DNA from: Nitrobacter sp035546855 | Lineage (GTDB): Bacteria > Pseudomonadota > Alphaproteobacteria > Rhizobiales > Xanthobacteraceae | DNA: 64,000 nt | Direction of reading: 5' to 3' | Assembly: GCA_035546855.1 (NCBI GenBank) | Contig: DASZVY010000040.1 | Span: 1 to 64,000, forward strand | Part shown: piece by piece, positions 8,687 through 18,036 of the stretch | How the letters are laid out: the number at the start of each line of letters is the position of its first letter | Position numbering within the stretch: the stretch's first letter is position 1 | Program-made: the position numbers and the translations under genes | The notes under the pieces: model-generated | What the model was told of the DNA's origin: nothing | The model's input: the letters and a program-made list of their open reading frames with translations, nothing else | The model's database searches: none

Positions 8687-9088
8687 GAAGCAGCCGCCCT
8701 CATAAGGATTTGGCCTTCATTGCGAAAACCTTAAGTTTCCACGCATTGGGCGCGTCCCCTTAACTTCGTGTTTACCCGCATCGTTAATCATTGCGTCACT
8801 GTCTTTGGGTGACTGAACGCGCTCGTCTTCAGGATGAAGTTGAGTCGCGAGAGTCGGTTAGCGCCGACTCTTCATGTGGAAACTGAACGCGGACGGACGA
8901 GAAAAGCTGCTTCTACGCAACATCTTAGGGCGATTCGACAGAAATTGCACTGATAGAGCTTGCGCAACAGAATCAGGTTTTGTTAACCATACGTCGTCAG
9001 GATCCGAATCAGTTGCTTAAAGGCGTTTCCAGTGCCGCAAGTATTGCGGCCGGCCTGACGCCCGGAGCGGCGACTATAGGGGACTGGC
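8687..9088. promoter_or_regulatory. ctrA-fliI divergent promoter region with GANTC cluster
   Basis: Six GANTC sites, the target of the cell-cycle methyltransferase CcrM, lie within 170 bp at 8842, 8851, 8866, 8932, 8970 and 9006. A CtrA-type half site TTAACCAT is at 8983-8990, and a looser TTAA-N7-TTTA at 8760-8774. In Caulobacter the ctrA P1 promoter is repressed by full GANTC methylation and CtrA autoregulates; the same logic is plausible here. No gene is seen in the 402 bp. Confidence 0.65.
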
Positions 9089-9790
9089 ATGCGCGTTTTG
9101 CTGATAGAAGATGACAGCGCCGTCGCGCAGTCGATCGAATTGATGCTCAAGTCCGAGAGTTTCAACGTCTATACGACGGATCTCGGAGAAGAAGGCGTCG
9201 ATCTCGGCAAATTGTACGATTACGACATTATCCTGCTCGACCTGAACCTGCCCGACATGTCCGGCTACGACGTGCTCAAGCAGCTTCGCGTCTCCAAGAT
9301 CAAGACACCCATTCTGATCCTCTCCGGCCTCGCCGGCATCGAGGACAAGGTCAAGGGTCTCGGCGTCGGCGCCGACGACTACATGACCAAGCCGTTCCAC
9401 AAAGACGAACTGGTGGCCCGCATCCACGCGATCGTGCGTCGCTCCAAGGGTCACGCCCAGTCGGTGATCCAGACCGGCGACCTGGTCGTCAATCTCGACA
9501 CCAAGACGGTGGAAGTCGGCGGCCAGCGCGTCCATCTGACGGGCAAGGAATACCAGATGCTGGAGCTGCTCTCGCTCCGCAAGGGAACGACCCTCACCAA
9601 GGAAATGTTCCTGAACCACCTCTACGGCGGCATGGACGAACCCGAGTTGAAGATCATCGACGTCTTCATCTGCAAGCTGCGCAAGAAGCTCGCCAACGCC
9701 TCCGAAGGCCGCAACTTCATCGAAACCGTGTGGGGCCGCGGCTACGTGCTGCGCGAGCCGCATGACGATGAAGTCCGCATCCCCGCCTGA
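9089..9790 (+). CDS. ctrA: Cell-cycle master response regulator CtrA
   Basis: CtrA is the OmpR-type transcription factor that controls cell-cycle, flagellar and chemotaxis genes in Alphaproteobacteria. The 233 residues contain a receiver domain (1-115) with the phosphoacceptor Asp51 in LLDLNLPDMSGYDVLK and the conserved Lys in MTKPF, then a winged-helix DNA-binding domain (about 125-228) with LTGKEYQMLELLSLRKG. AGGGG lies just before the ATG. The C-terminus is Ile-Pro-Ala rather than the Ala-Ala end recognised by ClpXP in Caulobacter. The phosphotransferase gene chpT lies 6 kb away, and flagellar and chemotaxis genes flank it on both sides. Confidence 0.97.
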   Translation: MRVLLIEDDSAVAQSIELMLKSESFNVYTTDLGEEGVDLGKLYDYDIILLDLNLPDMSGYDVLKQLRVSKIKTPILILSGLAGIEDKVKGLGVGADDYMTKPFHKDELVARIHAIVRRSKGHAQSVIQTGDLVVNLDTKTVEVGGQRVHLTGKEYQMLELLSLRKGTTLTKEMFLNHLYGGMDEPELKIIDVFICKLRKKLANASEGRNFIETVWGRGYVLREPHDDEVRIPA

Positions 9791-9818
9791 GCGAACCCGA
9801 CCGTTCCTCCCAGCCTGG

Positions 9819-9848
9819 ACCCCGCCGCGAATGGCGGGGTTTTTGTTT
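9819..9848 (+). terminator. Intrinsic terminator of ctrA
   Basis: ACCCCGCC (9819-9826) pairs with GGCGGGGT (9833-9840) around a 6-base loop, followed by TTTTTGTTT. It sits 29 bp after the ctrA stop codon. Confidence 0.9.
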
Positions 9849-9918
9849 GGGACCGCGGCCGACCTTACCTCGCGCACCTTCGATCCTGTCACACGCGATC
9901 CCGTAAGGCAGACGCAGC

Positions 9919-10785
9919 TCACGCGCGCGCAGCGGCTTTCGCCGCCGGCATGCCGGGCACCAGCGATGGCGCGCGAACGAGGTTGGGGCGATAGAGCCCG
10001 CGCTTTTCCGGATACGGCTTGAACACGTCCGTCAGCCCGACCACGGTTTCAGCGGCGCCCAGCGCGAGGAAGCCGTCAGCCTCCATCAGCTTTGCCAGGC
10101 GATTGAAAATGCCGACCTTGGTGTCCTGATCGAAATAGATCAGCACGTTGCGGCAGAAGATCACATCGAACGTGCCGAGATGGGAGAAATCCTGCAGCAG
10201 GTTGAGCTGCCGGTGCTGCACCATGGCGCGGATATCCGCATTGATCTGCCAGAGTTCACCGACCTGCTTGAAATGTTTCACGAGCAACTGGATCGGCAGG
10301 CCGCGCTGCACCTCGAACTGGCTGTAGATTCCGGCCCTGGACTTCTCCAGCACTTCGTTCGAAAGGTCGGTTGCGATGATTTCCGTGCGCCAGCCGGCGA
10401 GCGCCGCACCCATTTCCTTCAGGCACATCGCGATCGAGTATGGCTCCTGCCCGGTCGAGCCGGCCGCGCACCATATCCGCAGGCTGCGGCGGGCCGCGCG
10501 AGCCTGAAGCAGCGCGGGGATCATGGTTTCGCGCAGATGATCGAACGGAATCTTGTCGCGGAAGAAGAACGTCTCGTTCGTGGTCATGGCCTCCACGACA
10601 TCGACGATCAACCGCTCGGCGCCGCCTTTCATCTTCTGCACGAGATCGCCGATGCCGGACAATCCTGTCTTGCGCGCCAACGGCGCCAGACGGCTTTCAA
10701 CCAGATACTGCTTGTCGGCTGCGAGATCGAGGCCAGAACGGTCCTTGAGAATCCTGCGAAGGTATTCGTAGTCCAACGGCGTCAC
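9919..10785 (-). CDS. cheR: Chemotaxis protein methyltransferase CheR
   Basis: CheR transfers methyl groups from S-adenosylmethionine to glutamates of chemoreceptors, setting adaptation. The N-terminal helical domain (about 1-80) is followed by the SAM-binding domain with TNETFFFRD, the glycine-rich RIWCAAGSTGQEPYSIAM, and FDVIFCRNVLIYFD. The frame is open for 35 more codons upstream, but these lie inside cheB. The GTG at 10783-10785 overlaps the cheB stop as GTGA and yields 288 residues starting Met-Thr-Pro-Leu-Asp-Tyr, so I take it as the start. It is the last gene of the chemotaxis operon. Confidence 0.95.
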   Translation of the reverse strand: MTPLDYEYLRRILKDRSGLDLAADKQYLVESRLAPLARKTGLSGIGDLVQKMKGGAERLIVDVVEAMTTNETFFFRDKIPFDHLRETMIPALLQARAARRSLRIWCAAGSTGQEPYSIAMCLKEMGAALAGWRTEIIATDLSNEVLEKSRAGIYSQFEVQRGLPIQLLVKHFKQVGELWQINADIRAMVQHRQLNLLQDFSHLGTFDVIFCRNVLIYFDQDTKVGIFNRLAKLMEADGFLALGAAETVVGLTDVFKPYPEKRGLYRPNLVRAPSLVPGMPAAKAAARA

Positions 10786-11933
10786 GAACGGTCTCCCGCG
10801 AATACCCGAACCAGCTTCGGCGCGATCTGTTGAAGCGGCAGGACGGCCGCGCAAATTCCGGCGTGAACCGCAGCGCCCGGCATTCCCCACACCACGCTGC
10901 TCGCCTCATCCTGCGCGATGACGTTCCCTCCCGCCGCAACGACGTCCTTGCCGCCGCGCATGCCGTCCGATCCCATGCCTGTCAGGATCACCGCCATCAC
11001 GCCGCCCTGCCAGACGTCGATTGCGGATGCGAACAAGGGATCGACCGCCGGCTTGCAGAAATTGATGGGAGGCCCGTCATCGAGCGCGATAACCGGCTGG
11101 CCTCCTTGCTTCGCCACGCGCATATGAGACCCGCCCGGCGCGAGATAAATGCGACCGGCTTTCACGGGCTCGCCGTGCACGCCCTCATGGGCCGGCCGCT
11201 CGCTCACGCGCGTGAGATGCTCGGCAAGGATCGTCGTGAAGGTCGGCGGCATATGCTGCGTGATCAATACCGGGCAGCGGTCGATGACCGCTCCGATTCC
11301 GGCCGTCAACGTCATCAGGGCTTGCGGTCCTCCAGTGGACGACCCGATCACCAGCACACGCGGCGCTTGACTCGTCAACGAACGCAGCGACGGGGGCGGC
11401 GCGGCCTGTTTCAGGCGCACAACCGGCTGGGCACGCTCTCCGGAGGGCGCAAGCGGAGGCGACGTCACCGCAGCGCGGCGCACCTTGGCGCCGAGATGGC
11501 GGATCTTCTGAATCAGGTCATGCTTGAAAACGTCCGCCGCCGCGATCTCGCGGGTGCTTTCAGGCTTGGGGATATAGTCGGCGGCGCCGAGGGACAGGGC
11601 CTTCAGGCTGATTTCCGCATTGCGGCGGGTCAGCGTCGACGCCATGATGATGATCAGATTACGCTTCTTGGCAAGCAGTCGCGGCAGCGCCGAAATGCCG
11701 TCGAGATCCGGCATTTCGATATCCAGCACCGCAACATCAGGATCGACGCGCTCGACGTGATTGACCGCGTCGAGGCCGGTCCGCAACGAAGCCGCCACCA
11801 CCATGTCCGGCTCGGCTTCGATCCAGCGGGAGATCAATCCGCGGATCACCACCGAATCGTCGACCACCATGACACGAATTGGCTCTTGTCGCGTTGGAGC
11901 CTGAGCCAACGGGCTTGTCACAGCAGTACTCAT
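10782..11933 (-). CDS. cheB: Chemotaxis response regulator / glutamate methylesterase CheB
   Basis: CheB demethylates and deamidates chemoreceptors when phosphorylated by CheA. Residues 20-140 form the receiver domain with acidic Asp25/Asp26 and phosphoacceptor Asp71 in AVLDIEMPDLDG. A linker rich in Ala and Pro leads to the methylesterase domain (about 190-380), which carries the catalytic triad regions GSSTGG (Ser), ITQHMP (His) and TGMGSDGM (Asp). Length of 383 residues is normal. It lies between cheY and cheR and overlaps cheR by 4 bp. Confidence 0.96.
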   Translation of the reverse strand: MSTAVTSPLAQAPTRQEPIRVMVVDDSVVIRGLISRWIEAEPDMVVAASLRTGLDAVNHVERVDPDVAVLDIEMPDLDGISALPRLLAKKRNLIIIMASTLTRRNAEISLKALSLGAADYIPKPESTREIAAADVFKHDLIQKIRHLGAKVRRAAVTSPPLAPSGERAQPVVRLKQAAPPPSLRSLTSQAPRVLVIGSSTGGPQALMTLTAGIGAVIDRCPVLITQHMPPTFTTILAEHLTRVSERPAHEGVHGEPVKAGRIYLAPGGSHMRVAKQGGQPVIALDDGPPINFCKPAVDPLFASAIDVWQGGVMAVILTGMGSDGMRGGKDVVAAGGNVIAQDEASSVVWGMPGAAVHAGICAAVLPLQQIAPKLVRVFAGDRS

Positions 11934-11999
11934 TACTCACCAACACAACGCGAAAAGATACGAGGAATATCGAACGGCCGAGGATCGGTCGGCCGGCCG

Positions 12000-12365
12000 T
12001 CAGATCAGGCCGACTTCGTGGAATTTCGCGGTCACGATGTCCTTGTCGAACGGCTTCATGATATACTCGTTGGCCCCGGCGTGAAGCGCGCGCGCGATGT
12101 GCGCGACATCGTTCTCCGTGGTGCAGAACACCACCTTCGGCTGGTCCCCGCCGGGCATCCGCCGCAAATTGCGGAGAAACTCGTAGCCGTCCATGACCGG
12201 CATATTCCAGTCGAGCAGAACGGCGTCGGGCAATCCGCGCTTGCAGACCTCCAGCGCCTTTTCGCCATCTTCGGCTTCGACGATCTGGAAATCGAGACCC
12301 TCGAGAATCCGCCGCGCAACCTTACGGATGACGCTGGAATCATCCACGACCAGACATGTTTTCAT
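12000..12365 (-). CDS. cheY: Chemotaxis response regulator CheY
   Basis: This 121-residue stand-alone receiver domain carries signal from CheA to the flagellar motor. The acidic pair is in VVDDSS (Asp8/Asp9), the phosphoacceptor is Asp52 in LLDWNMPVMDGYEF, the conserved Thr lies in VVFCTTEND and the Lys in YIMKPFDKD. The GAGGCTGAA before the ATG is a fair ribosome binding site. Its place between cheW and cheB supports the assignment over other single-domain regulators. Confidence 0.93.
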   Translation of the reverse strand: MKTCLVVDDSSVIRKVARRILEGLDFQIVEAEDGEKALEVCKRGLPDAVLLDWNMPVMDGYEFLRNLRRMPGGDQPKVVFCTTENDVAHIARALHAGANEYIMKPFDKDIVTAKFHEVGLI

Positions 12366-12430
12366 TTCAGCCTCTGTTTGCCTTCGAACGACCTAGGGGT
12401 TCCTGCCGACTAACCATCATGGAGGCGATC

Positions 12431-12907
12431 TCACGCCGCCATCATCTCAGGCGCGATTTCAAGAACATGATCGACATCAAGAATAACCAGGAGCTGGCCA
12501 TCCAGTCGATGCACGCCGGCCGACATCTTCGCCATGCGCGGATCGAGGTTCACCGGGTTGACCTCCCGGCTGTCGTCCGGAAGCTTCAATACTTCACCGA
12601 TCGAATCGATCAGAAGCCCGTAGGACTCGCCGCGCAGATCGACGCCCACCGCCATCGGCGGCCGGTCGCCTTCGGCTTTCGGCAGGCCGAGCCTTGCACG
12701 CATATCGATCGCCGTGACGATACGGCCGCGCAGATTGAGTACGCCGGCAACGTCGCGCGAGGCCAGCGGCACACGCGTCAGGCGCTCCGGCATGAATACG
12801 TCCTGCACGCGCGCAATCGGCAACCCGAACAGTTGGCCGCCGATCATGGTGGTGACGTATTCCGTGATCGCGCCTTCCGCGCTCTTGACTTCAGTCGTCA
12901 TGGTCAT
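12431..12907 (-). CDS. cheW: Chemotaxis coupling protein CheW
   Basis: CheW links chemoreceptors to the CheA kinase in the polar signalling array. The 158-residue protein is a single CheW beta-barrel domain, with FGLPIARVQDVFMPERLTRV at the start of the fold, then VLNLRGRIVTAIDMRARLG and the later GLLIDSIGEVLKLPD. Only 4 bp separate it from cheA, so the two are co-translated. No membrane segment or extra domain is present. Confidence 0.95.
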   Translation of the reverse strand: MTMTTEVKSAEGAITEYVTTMIGGQLFGLPIARVQDVFMPERLTRVPLASRDVAGVLNLRGRIVTAIDMRARLGLPKAEGDRPPMAVGVDLRGESYGLLIDSIGEVLKLPDDSREVNPVNLDPRMAKMSAGVHRLDGQLLVILDVDHVLEIAPEMMAA

Positions 12908-12911
12908 GTCC

Positions 12912-15593
12912 TCATGCCGCCCGGTGGATCTCGGCGGTTTGCTCCTTCAGCGCGGCAATCAATCCCGGCCGATCGAATTTGGCGACGTAATCATGGAAGC
13001 CGGCCTGCCGGCCCCGCTCGATCGCCGCCGGCGACACCACCGACGACAAGGCGATGATCGGCATCGCGCTCAGGCGCTGGTCCGACCGGATGGTCTCGGC
13101 GAATTCGAAGCCGTTCATGTCGGGCATTTCGATGTCCGTCAGGATCGCGTCGAATTCCTGCCCCGAGCGCAGCACCCCGAGCCCTTCCTGCGCGTTGGTC
13201 GCGACCCGGACCTTGTAGCCCGCGGCCTTCAGCACCGGCGCCAGCATGTTGCGGAAGAACGCGCTGTCGTCGACGAGCAGCACCGAGTGCGCGTTGGCGG
13301 CCGGGCGCATCTCCTTGCGGCTGAACCAGTCCGCGAACGCCATCGGCAGGAAATGGCCGACGTCGATGACTTCGGTCGCCTGCCCTTTGATGACGGCCGA
13401 ACCGAGAATGCCGGGCTCGCCGCTCGCGACTTCGATGTTCAGCCGCTCCTCGACGATGTCGATGATTTCGTCGACCACGAGACCCATCGAACGGCCGTCG
13501 TCGGCAAACACCAGGATCGGCTGCGCGCCTTCCGCGCGCAGCTTGACGCTCTCCATCTGAACGAGCGGCATCAGTTGATCGCGGTACTGCACCATGTAGC
13601 GTCCGTTCGAGAACTCGATCTTGTCGACGCCGATCTCTTCCAGCCGGGTAATCAGCGCCAGCGGAACCGCCTTGGGCTGATCCGAACCCGCGCGGAACAC
13701 CAGCAGCGAGGTCATCTGCTCGCCGCCGCCGGCGCGCATCGCGCCGTTGTCTTCGGCCAGTTCGTGCTGGGCGGCAACGGAGGTGCCGAGCGCCTGCGCG
13801 ATGCCGTTGGGATCGATGATCATGATCACTGCACCGTCGCCGAGGATCGTATTGCCGGAGAACATGCTGATGTGGCGGAGCATGGTCGACATCGGCTTGA
13901 CCACGATTTCCTCGGTATGGAACACACCGTCGACGACGATGCCGAAGGTCTGGTTGCCGACCTGCGTCACCACGATGAAACCGTTCTCGGGGTCGCTCGA
14001 TGTGCCGTCGTCGACCTTCAGGAGCTTCTTCAGATGAATCAGCGGCAGCAGCTTGTTGCGCAGCCGCAGCACCGGCGTATCCTTGATACGTTCGATGCGG
14101 TGATCGGAGTTGGCGCGCGCCCGCACCAGCTCCACCACGGACAACTGCGGAATGGCGAAACGGTCACCCGCGGCTTCCACGATCAGCGCCGACACGATCG
14201 CCAGCGTGAGCGGAATCTTGATGGTCACACTCGATCCTTCGCCGGCGACCGACTTGATGTCGATGGTGCCACCGATCTGATCGATGTTGGTGCGCACGAC
14301 ATCCATGCCCACCCCGCGTCCGGAAACACTGGTCACCGCCGCTGCCGTCGAGAATCCCGGCGCGAAGATGAACTTGTGAATCTGCGCCTCGGACATCTTC
14401 TCGATTTCAGCCTCGGTCGCGAGTCCGTTCTGGACGGCCTTGGCCTTGATGCGCTCGGTGTTGAGGCCACGGCCGTTGTCGGCGATGCAGATGATGATGT
14501 GGCCGCCCTCGTGATAAGCGGAGAGGCGGATCGTGCCCTGCTCGGGCTTGCCGGCCTTGACGCGCTCCGCCGGCGTCTCCAATCCATGATCGGCGGAGTT
14601 GCGCACCATATGCGTCAGAGGATCCTTGATGAGATCCAGAACTTGCCGATCGAGTTCGGTATCGGCACCGTGCATCTCGAGTTCGATCTGCTTGCCGAGT
14701 TCGCTCGAGAGATCGCGCACGATGCGCGGCAGCTTCTGCCACGCATTGCCGATCGGCTGCATGCGCGTCTTCATGACGCCTTCCTGCAGTTCGGCGGTCA
14801 CGTTCGAGAGACGCTGTAGCGGAACCTTGAACTCGTTGTCCTCGTGGCGGCGGCTGATCTCAAGCAACTGGTTGCGCGTCAACACCAGCTCGGACACCAT
14901 CGTCATCAGATGTTCGAGCGTATCCACGTTCACCCGGATCGACTGGTTGGCGATGCGATCGCCCTCCGATCCCTCGGCTTCTCCAGCAGCCTTTTTCGGG
15001 CCGGCCTTGCCGGCGGGCTTCGGCGCGGCTGCGGCCGGCGCGGGCCGGGATTCGGCGACCGGCGGCGACGGCGCCTCGGTTGCGGTTTCGCGGAACGCCC
15101 GCTCAAGCTCATCGAGCGAAACCTCGCCCGGACGCAGCGGCCGCTCCAGGACCTGATAGGCCAACGTGCCTTCTGTCGTCGCGGGCCGTGACGCTGCGAC
15201 CGGCGGCGCGGCGACCGCGCCGTGCTCGGCCATGTCATGCAGCTTATCGATCAGGTCGGGATCGGAGCCCTCGGGCTCGGCTTCGGTTGCCTCGAGTTGC
15301 GCCAGGATGTCCTTGATCCGATCGATGGTCGAAAGAATCAACGTCACGGCCTCGCCGGTCACCGGCATGCCGTCGCGGAATTTGCCCATCAGCGTTTCGG
15401 CCGCGTGTGCCAGCGCTTCCAGCCGCGGGAGGCCGAGAAAACCGCAGGTGCCCTTGATGGTGTGAACCAGACGGAAGATGTTGTCCAATATCTTTGCGTT
15501 GTTCGGGTCTTGCTCAAAACGGACGAGCTGATTGTCGACCGTGTCCAGACTCTCGTTGGTTTCGGTCAGAAATTCGCGGAGAAGATCATCCAT
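12912..15593 (-). CDS. cheA: Hybrid chemotaxis histidine kinase CheA with C-terminal receiver
   Basis: CheA autophosphorylates in response to chemoreceptors and passes phosphate to CheY and CheB. The Hpt domain (1-110) has the phosphoacceptor His44 in LVHTIKGTCGFLG. A Pro/Ala-rich linker of about 100 residues follows where a P2 domain would be, with no P2 fold evident. Then come the dimerisation helices, the ATPase domain (HMVRNSADHGLE; IADNGRGL; SGRGVGMDVV), two successive CheW-like domains (near 480-620 and 640-755), and a receiver domain (about 775-890) with Asp in ILTDIEMPDMNGFEF. I start at the ATG at 15593 (MDDLLREFL); the 14 upstream codons look untranslated. The receiver may act as a phosphate sink. 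Confidence 0.95.
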   Translation of the reverse strand: MDDLLREFLTETNESLDTVDNQLVRFEQDPNNAKILDNIFRLVHTIKGTCGFLGLPRLEALAHAAETLMGKFRDGMPVTGEAVTLILSTIDRIKDILAQLEATEAEPEGSDPDLIDKLHDMAEHGAVAAPPVAASRPATTEGTLAYQVLERPLRPGEVSLDELERAFRETATEAPSPPVAESRPAPAAAAPKPAGKAGPKKAAGEAEGSEGDRIANQSIRVNVDTLEHLMTMVSELVLTRNQLLEISRRHEDNEFKVPLQRLSNVTAELQEGVMKTRMQPIGNAWQKLPRIVRDLSSELGKQIELEMHGADTELDRQVLDLIKDPLTHMVRNSADHGLETPAERVKAGKPEQGTIRLSAYHEGGHIIICIADNGRGLNTERIKAKAVQNGLATEAEIEKMSEAQIHKFIFAPGFSTAAAVTSVSGRGVGMDVVRTNIDQIGGTIDIKSVAGEGSSVTIKIPLTLAIVSALIVEAAGDRFAIPQLSVVELVRARANSDHRIERIKDTPVLRLRNKLLPLIHLKKLLKVDDGTSSDPENGFIVVTQVGNQTFGIVVDGVFHTEEIVVKPMSTMLRHISMFSGNTILGDGAVIMIIDPNGIAQALGTSVAAQHELAEDNGAMRAGGGEQMTSLLVFRAGSDQPKAVPLALITRLEEIGVDKIEFSNGRYMVQYRDQLMPLVQMESVKLRAEGAQPILVFADDGRSMGLVVDEIIDIVEERLNIEVASGEPGILGSAVIKGQATEVIDVGHFLPMAFADWFSRKEMRPAANAHSVLLVDDSAFFRNMLAPVLKAAGYKVRVATNAQEGLGVLRSGQEFDAILTDIEMPDMNGFEFAETIRSDQRLSAMPIIALSSVVSPAAIERGRQAGFHDYVAKFDRPGLIAALKEQTAEIHRAA

Positions 15594-15794
15594 AATGTAC
15601 TGGCCTTCGAAAACGCAGGCGCGCGAAGTCGTCACGCCTTTTCGTGGTTGGACCAGTTTCTATGCAAAGCGTTTAAGTTTGGTTGAGTAAACGGAAAACA
15701 GTTCCCTCGACAAAGGGATACAAAATCTGCGCCGGATTAACCGTGTCTTGACAACCAATCGTTAACCGATGCGCCGGGTCGCGACGCGACCGAT

Positions 15795-16442
15795 TCAGGA
15801 CGCCGTGACGACGACCTTGTCGCCATCCAGTGCGAGCGCCACGCTCAAACCGCAGGCCTGCGCGAGCAGCCGCGTGTAGTGCGGCTGGATCGCGTGAGCA
15901 TCAATTGCACCGACGTGCGCTCCGCTCAGAAGATCGGCGATATTCTGCGGAATGCGAGCGTTCAGCCCGGCAGCCGTCACGCGGAATCCCATGGCCTCGC
16001 CGTCGCCGACCGGATCGACGCTGAGGACCCCGCCGCGCGGAATGGTCTGCTGAGCAATGACCAGCATGTTCAGCAGCAGCTTGACCCGGTTCTTCGGCAG
16101 CAACAGCCGCGGCAGATTCCAGGCAATGGTGATCTTGCCGTCCTCGAATTGTCCCTTCGCCATGGTCAGGGCATCGCCGAGATCGATTTGCGCGCCCGCC
16201 GAGCCCGCCGCGCCGAATGCCAGACGGCAGAACTGCAATCGGGCCGACGCCGTTTTGGCGCTCTTGCGGATCAGATCGAGAGCGAATTCGTGGTCCTCCG
16301 GCTTGGGATCGTCGTCCAGGACCTCGAGTCCGTTGACGATCGCGCCCACGGGACTAATGAGATCGTGGCAGACGCGCGAACAGAGCAGCGCCGCAAGCTC
16401 GAGTTCATCAGGACCGGACCCGGGAGACGCTATGCCAGACAT
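15795..16442 (-). CDS. chpT: Histidine phosphotransferase ChpT
   Basis: ChpT is the dimeric phosphotransferase that relays phosphate from CckA to CtrA and CpdR. The 215-residue protein has the histidine-kinase-like DHp segment ALLCSRVCHDLISPVGAIVN, with His26 as the expected phosphoacceptor, followed by a degenerate ATPase-like domain that lacks the N, G1 and G2 motifs, as in known ChpT. The start is the ATG at 16442 (MSGIASPGSG). Longer upstream reading overlaps the promoter side of cysQ and is Arg/Pro-rich. It lies upstream of cheA on the same strand with a 200-bp gap, and ctrA is 6 kb away. Confidence 0.87.
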   Translation of the reverse strand: MSGIASPGSGPDELELAALLCSRVCHDLISPVGAIVNGLEVLDDDPKPEDHEFALDLIRKSAKTASARLQFCRLAFGAAGSAGAQIDLGDALTMAKGQFEDGKITIAWNLPRLLLPKNRVKLLLNMLVIAQQTIPRGGVLSVDPVGDGEAMGFRVTAAGLNARIPQNIADLLSGAHVGAIDAHAIQPHYTRLLAQACGLSVALALDGDKVVVTAS

Positions 16443-16576
16443 GAATCTGTTCCTCGGCGGTTTAAGCCCCTCCGCAACCATGCGGGGACGGCGAATCGGA
16501 TATTTCCTCGTGGTTTGATACACTGCCGGCGCGCGAGGTGCCAAGACGAGCAGCATGCCCGGCACGGAGACGATCA

Positions 16577-17410
<834 letters not shown>

Positions 17411-17420
17411 TACTCCGCAG

Positions 17421-17927
17421 CTATCGCGCCAGCGTCTCCTTCAGCGCGGGCCAGCGGCTATCCGCTTCTCGGATGTAGCGGGCCGGATGCGCCGCAAAGG
17501 CCGCACGGTTGTCATCGTCGCCGAACAGGTAAAGTCTCTGCCCGACGATGAGCCAAAGCCGGGAGGTTCCCGCAAAGGTGACCCCGCGGGCCACGCCAAC
17601 CGGATCGTAGCCTCCGAAACGGGGGCTGTAGATTTCCGGGTGGCCAAGAAAGAAGGTCCGGTTATCGGGATTGGCGAAGCGCCAGATCGCTCCCCCTTCC
17701 GCAGCCTCATAGGCGGGGTCCCCGGTGATCGGACGTCCATCGGTAAAATAACCCACAGGATCAATGCCCTCGATGGCAAGGCCGGTGTACCGGTCGACAA
17801 CGACCCGTTGGGTGGTGGCGGCACGCGCCCCGATCCCGCCTGCGGCCGCGATGGAGACTGTGGCCAATGTGGCAATCAAGGCAATTCCGCGGCGCAAGCC
17901 GTTTCTTTCCTGCCGCTGTGCCGTCAT
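17421..17927 (-). CDS. Exported YHS-domain protein
   Basis: This small protein has a hydrophobic N-terminal segment (IALIATLATVSIAAAGGIGA) that should be a signal peptide. A YHS domain follows, with the pattern GIDPVGYFTDGRPITGDPAY, then WRFANPDNRTFFLGHPEIYSP and FGGYDPVGVARG. YHS domains are small metal-associated modules often found near copper or heavy-metal proteins, but no metal-resistance gene lies nearby. The start is uncertain: several in-frame ATGs lie at 17927, 17945 and 17993, and I use the one that leaves a short basic region (TAQRQERNGLRR) before the signal peptide. Convergent with cysQ. Confidence 0.78.
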   Translation of the reverse strand: MTAQRQERNGLRRGIALIATLATVSIAAAGGIGARAATTQRVVVDRYTGLAIEGIDPVGYFTDGRPITGDPAYEAAEGGAIWRFANPDNRTFFLGHPEIYSPRFGGYDPVGVARGVTFAGTSRLWLIVGQRLYLFGDDDNRAAFAAHPARYIREADSRWPALKETLAR

Positions 17928-18036
17928 AGTTGCTGCCGATAACATGCGAGTCGTGGGGACAATGGCGCATCTTGCCGCAGGGCTTGTCTGCATCCGGTTA
18001 AGACGCGGCCAGAAAGTTGATATTCAGGGGTGTTTC

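Noticed and set aside
12714..14819. A 701-codon open frame antisense to cheA
   Set aside because: It is rich in His, Arg and Asp with no domain. It lies wholly opposite a well-supported gene; such shadow frames are expected at this GC content.
15737..15777. CtrA boxes before cheA
   Set aside because: Two TTAACC words occur but their spacing and orientation do not fit TTAA-N7-TTAA.
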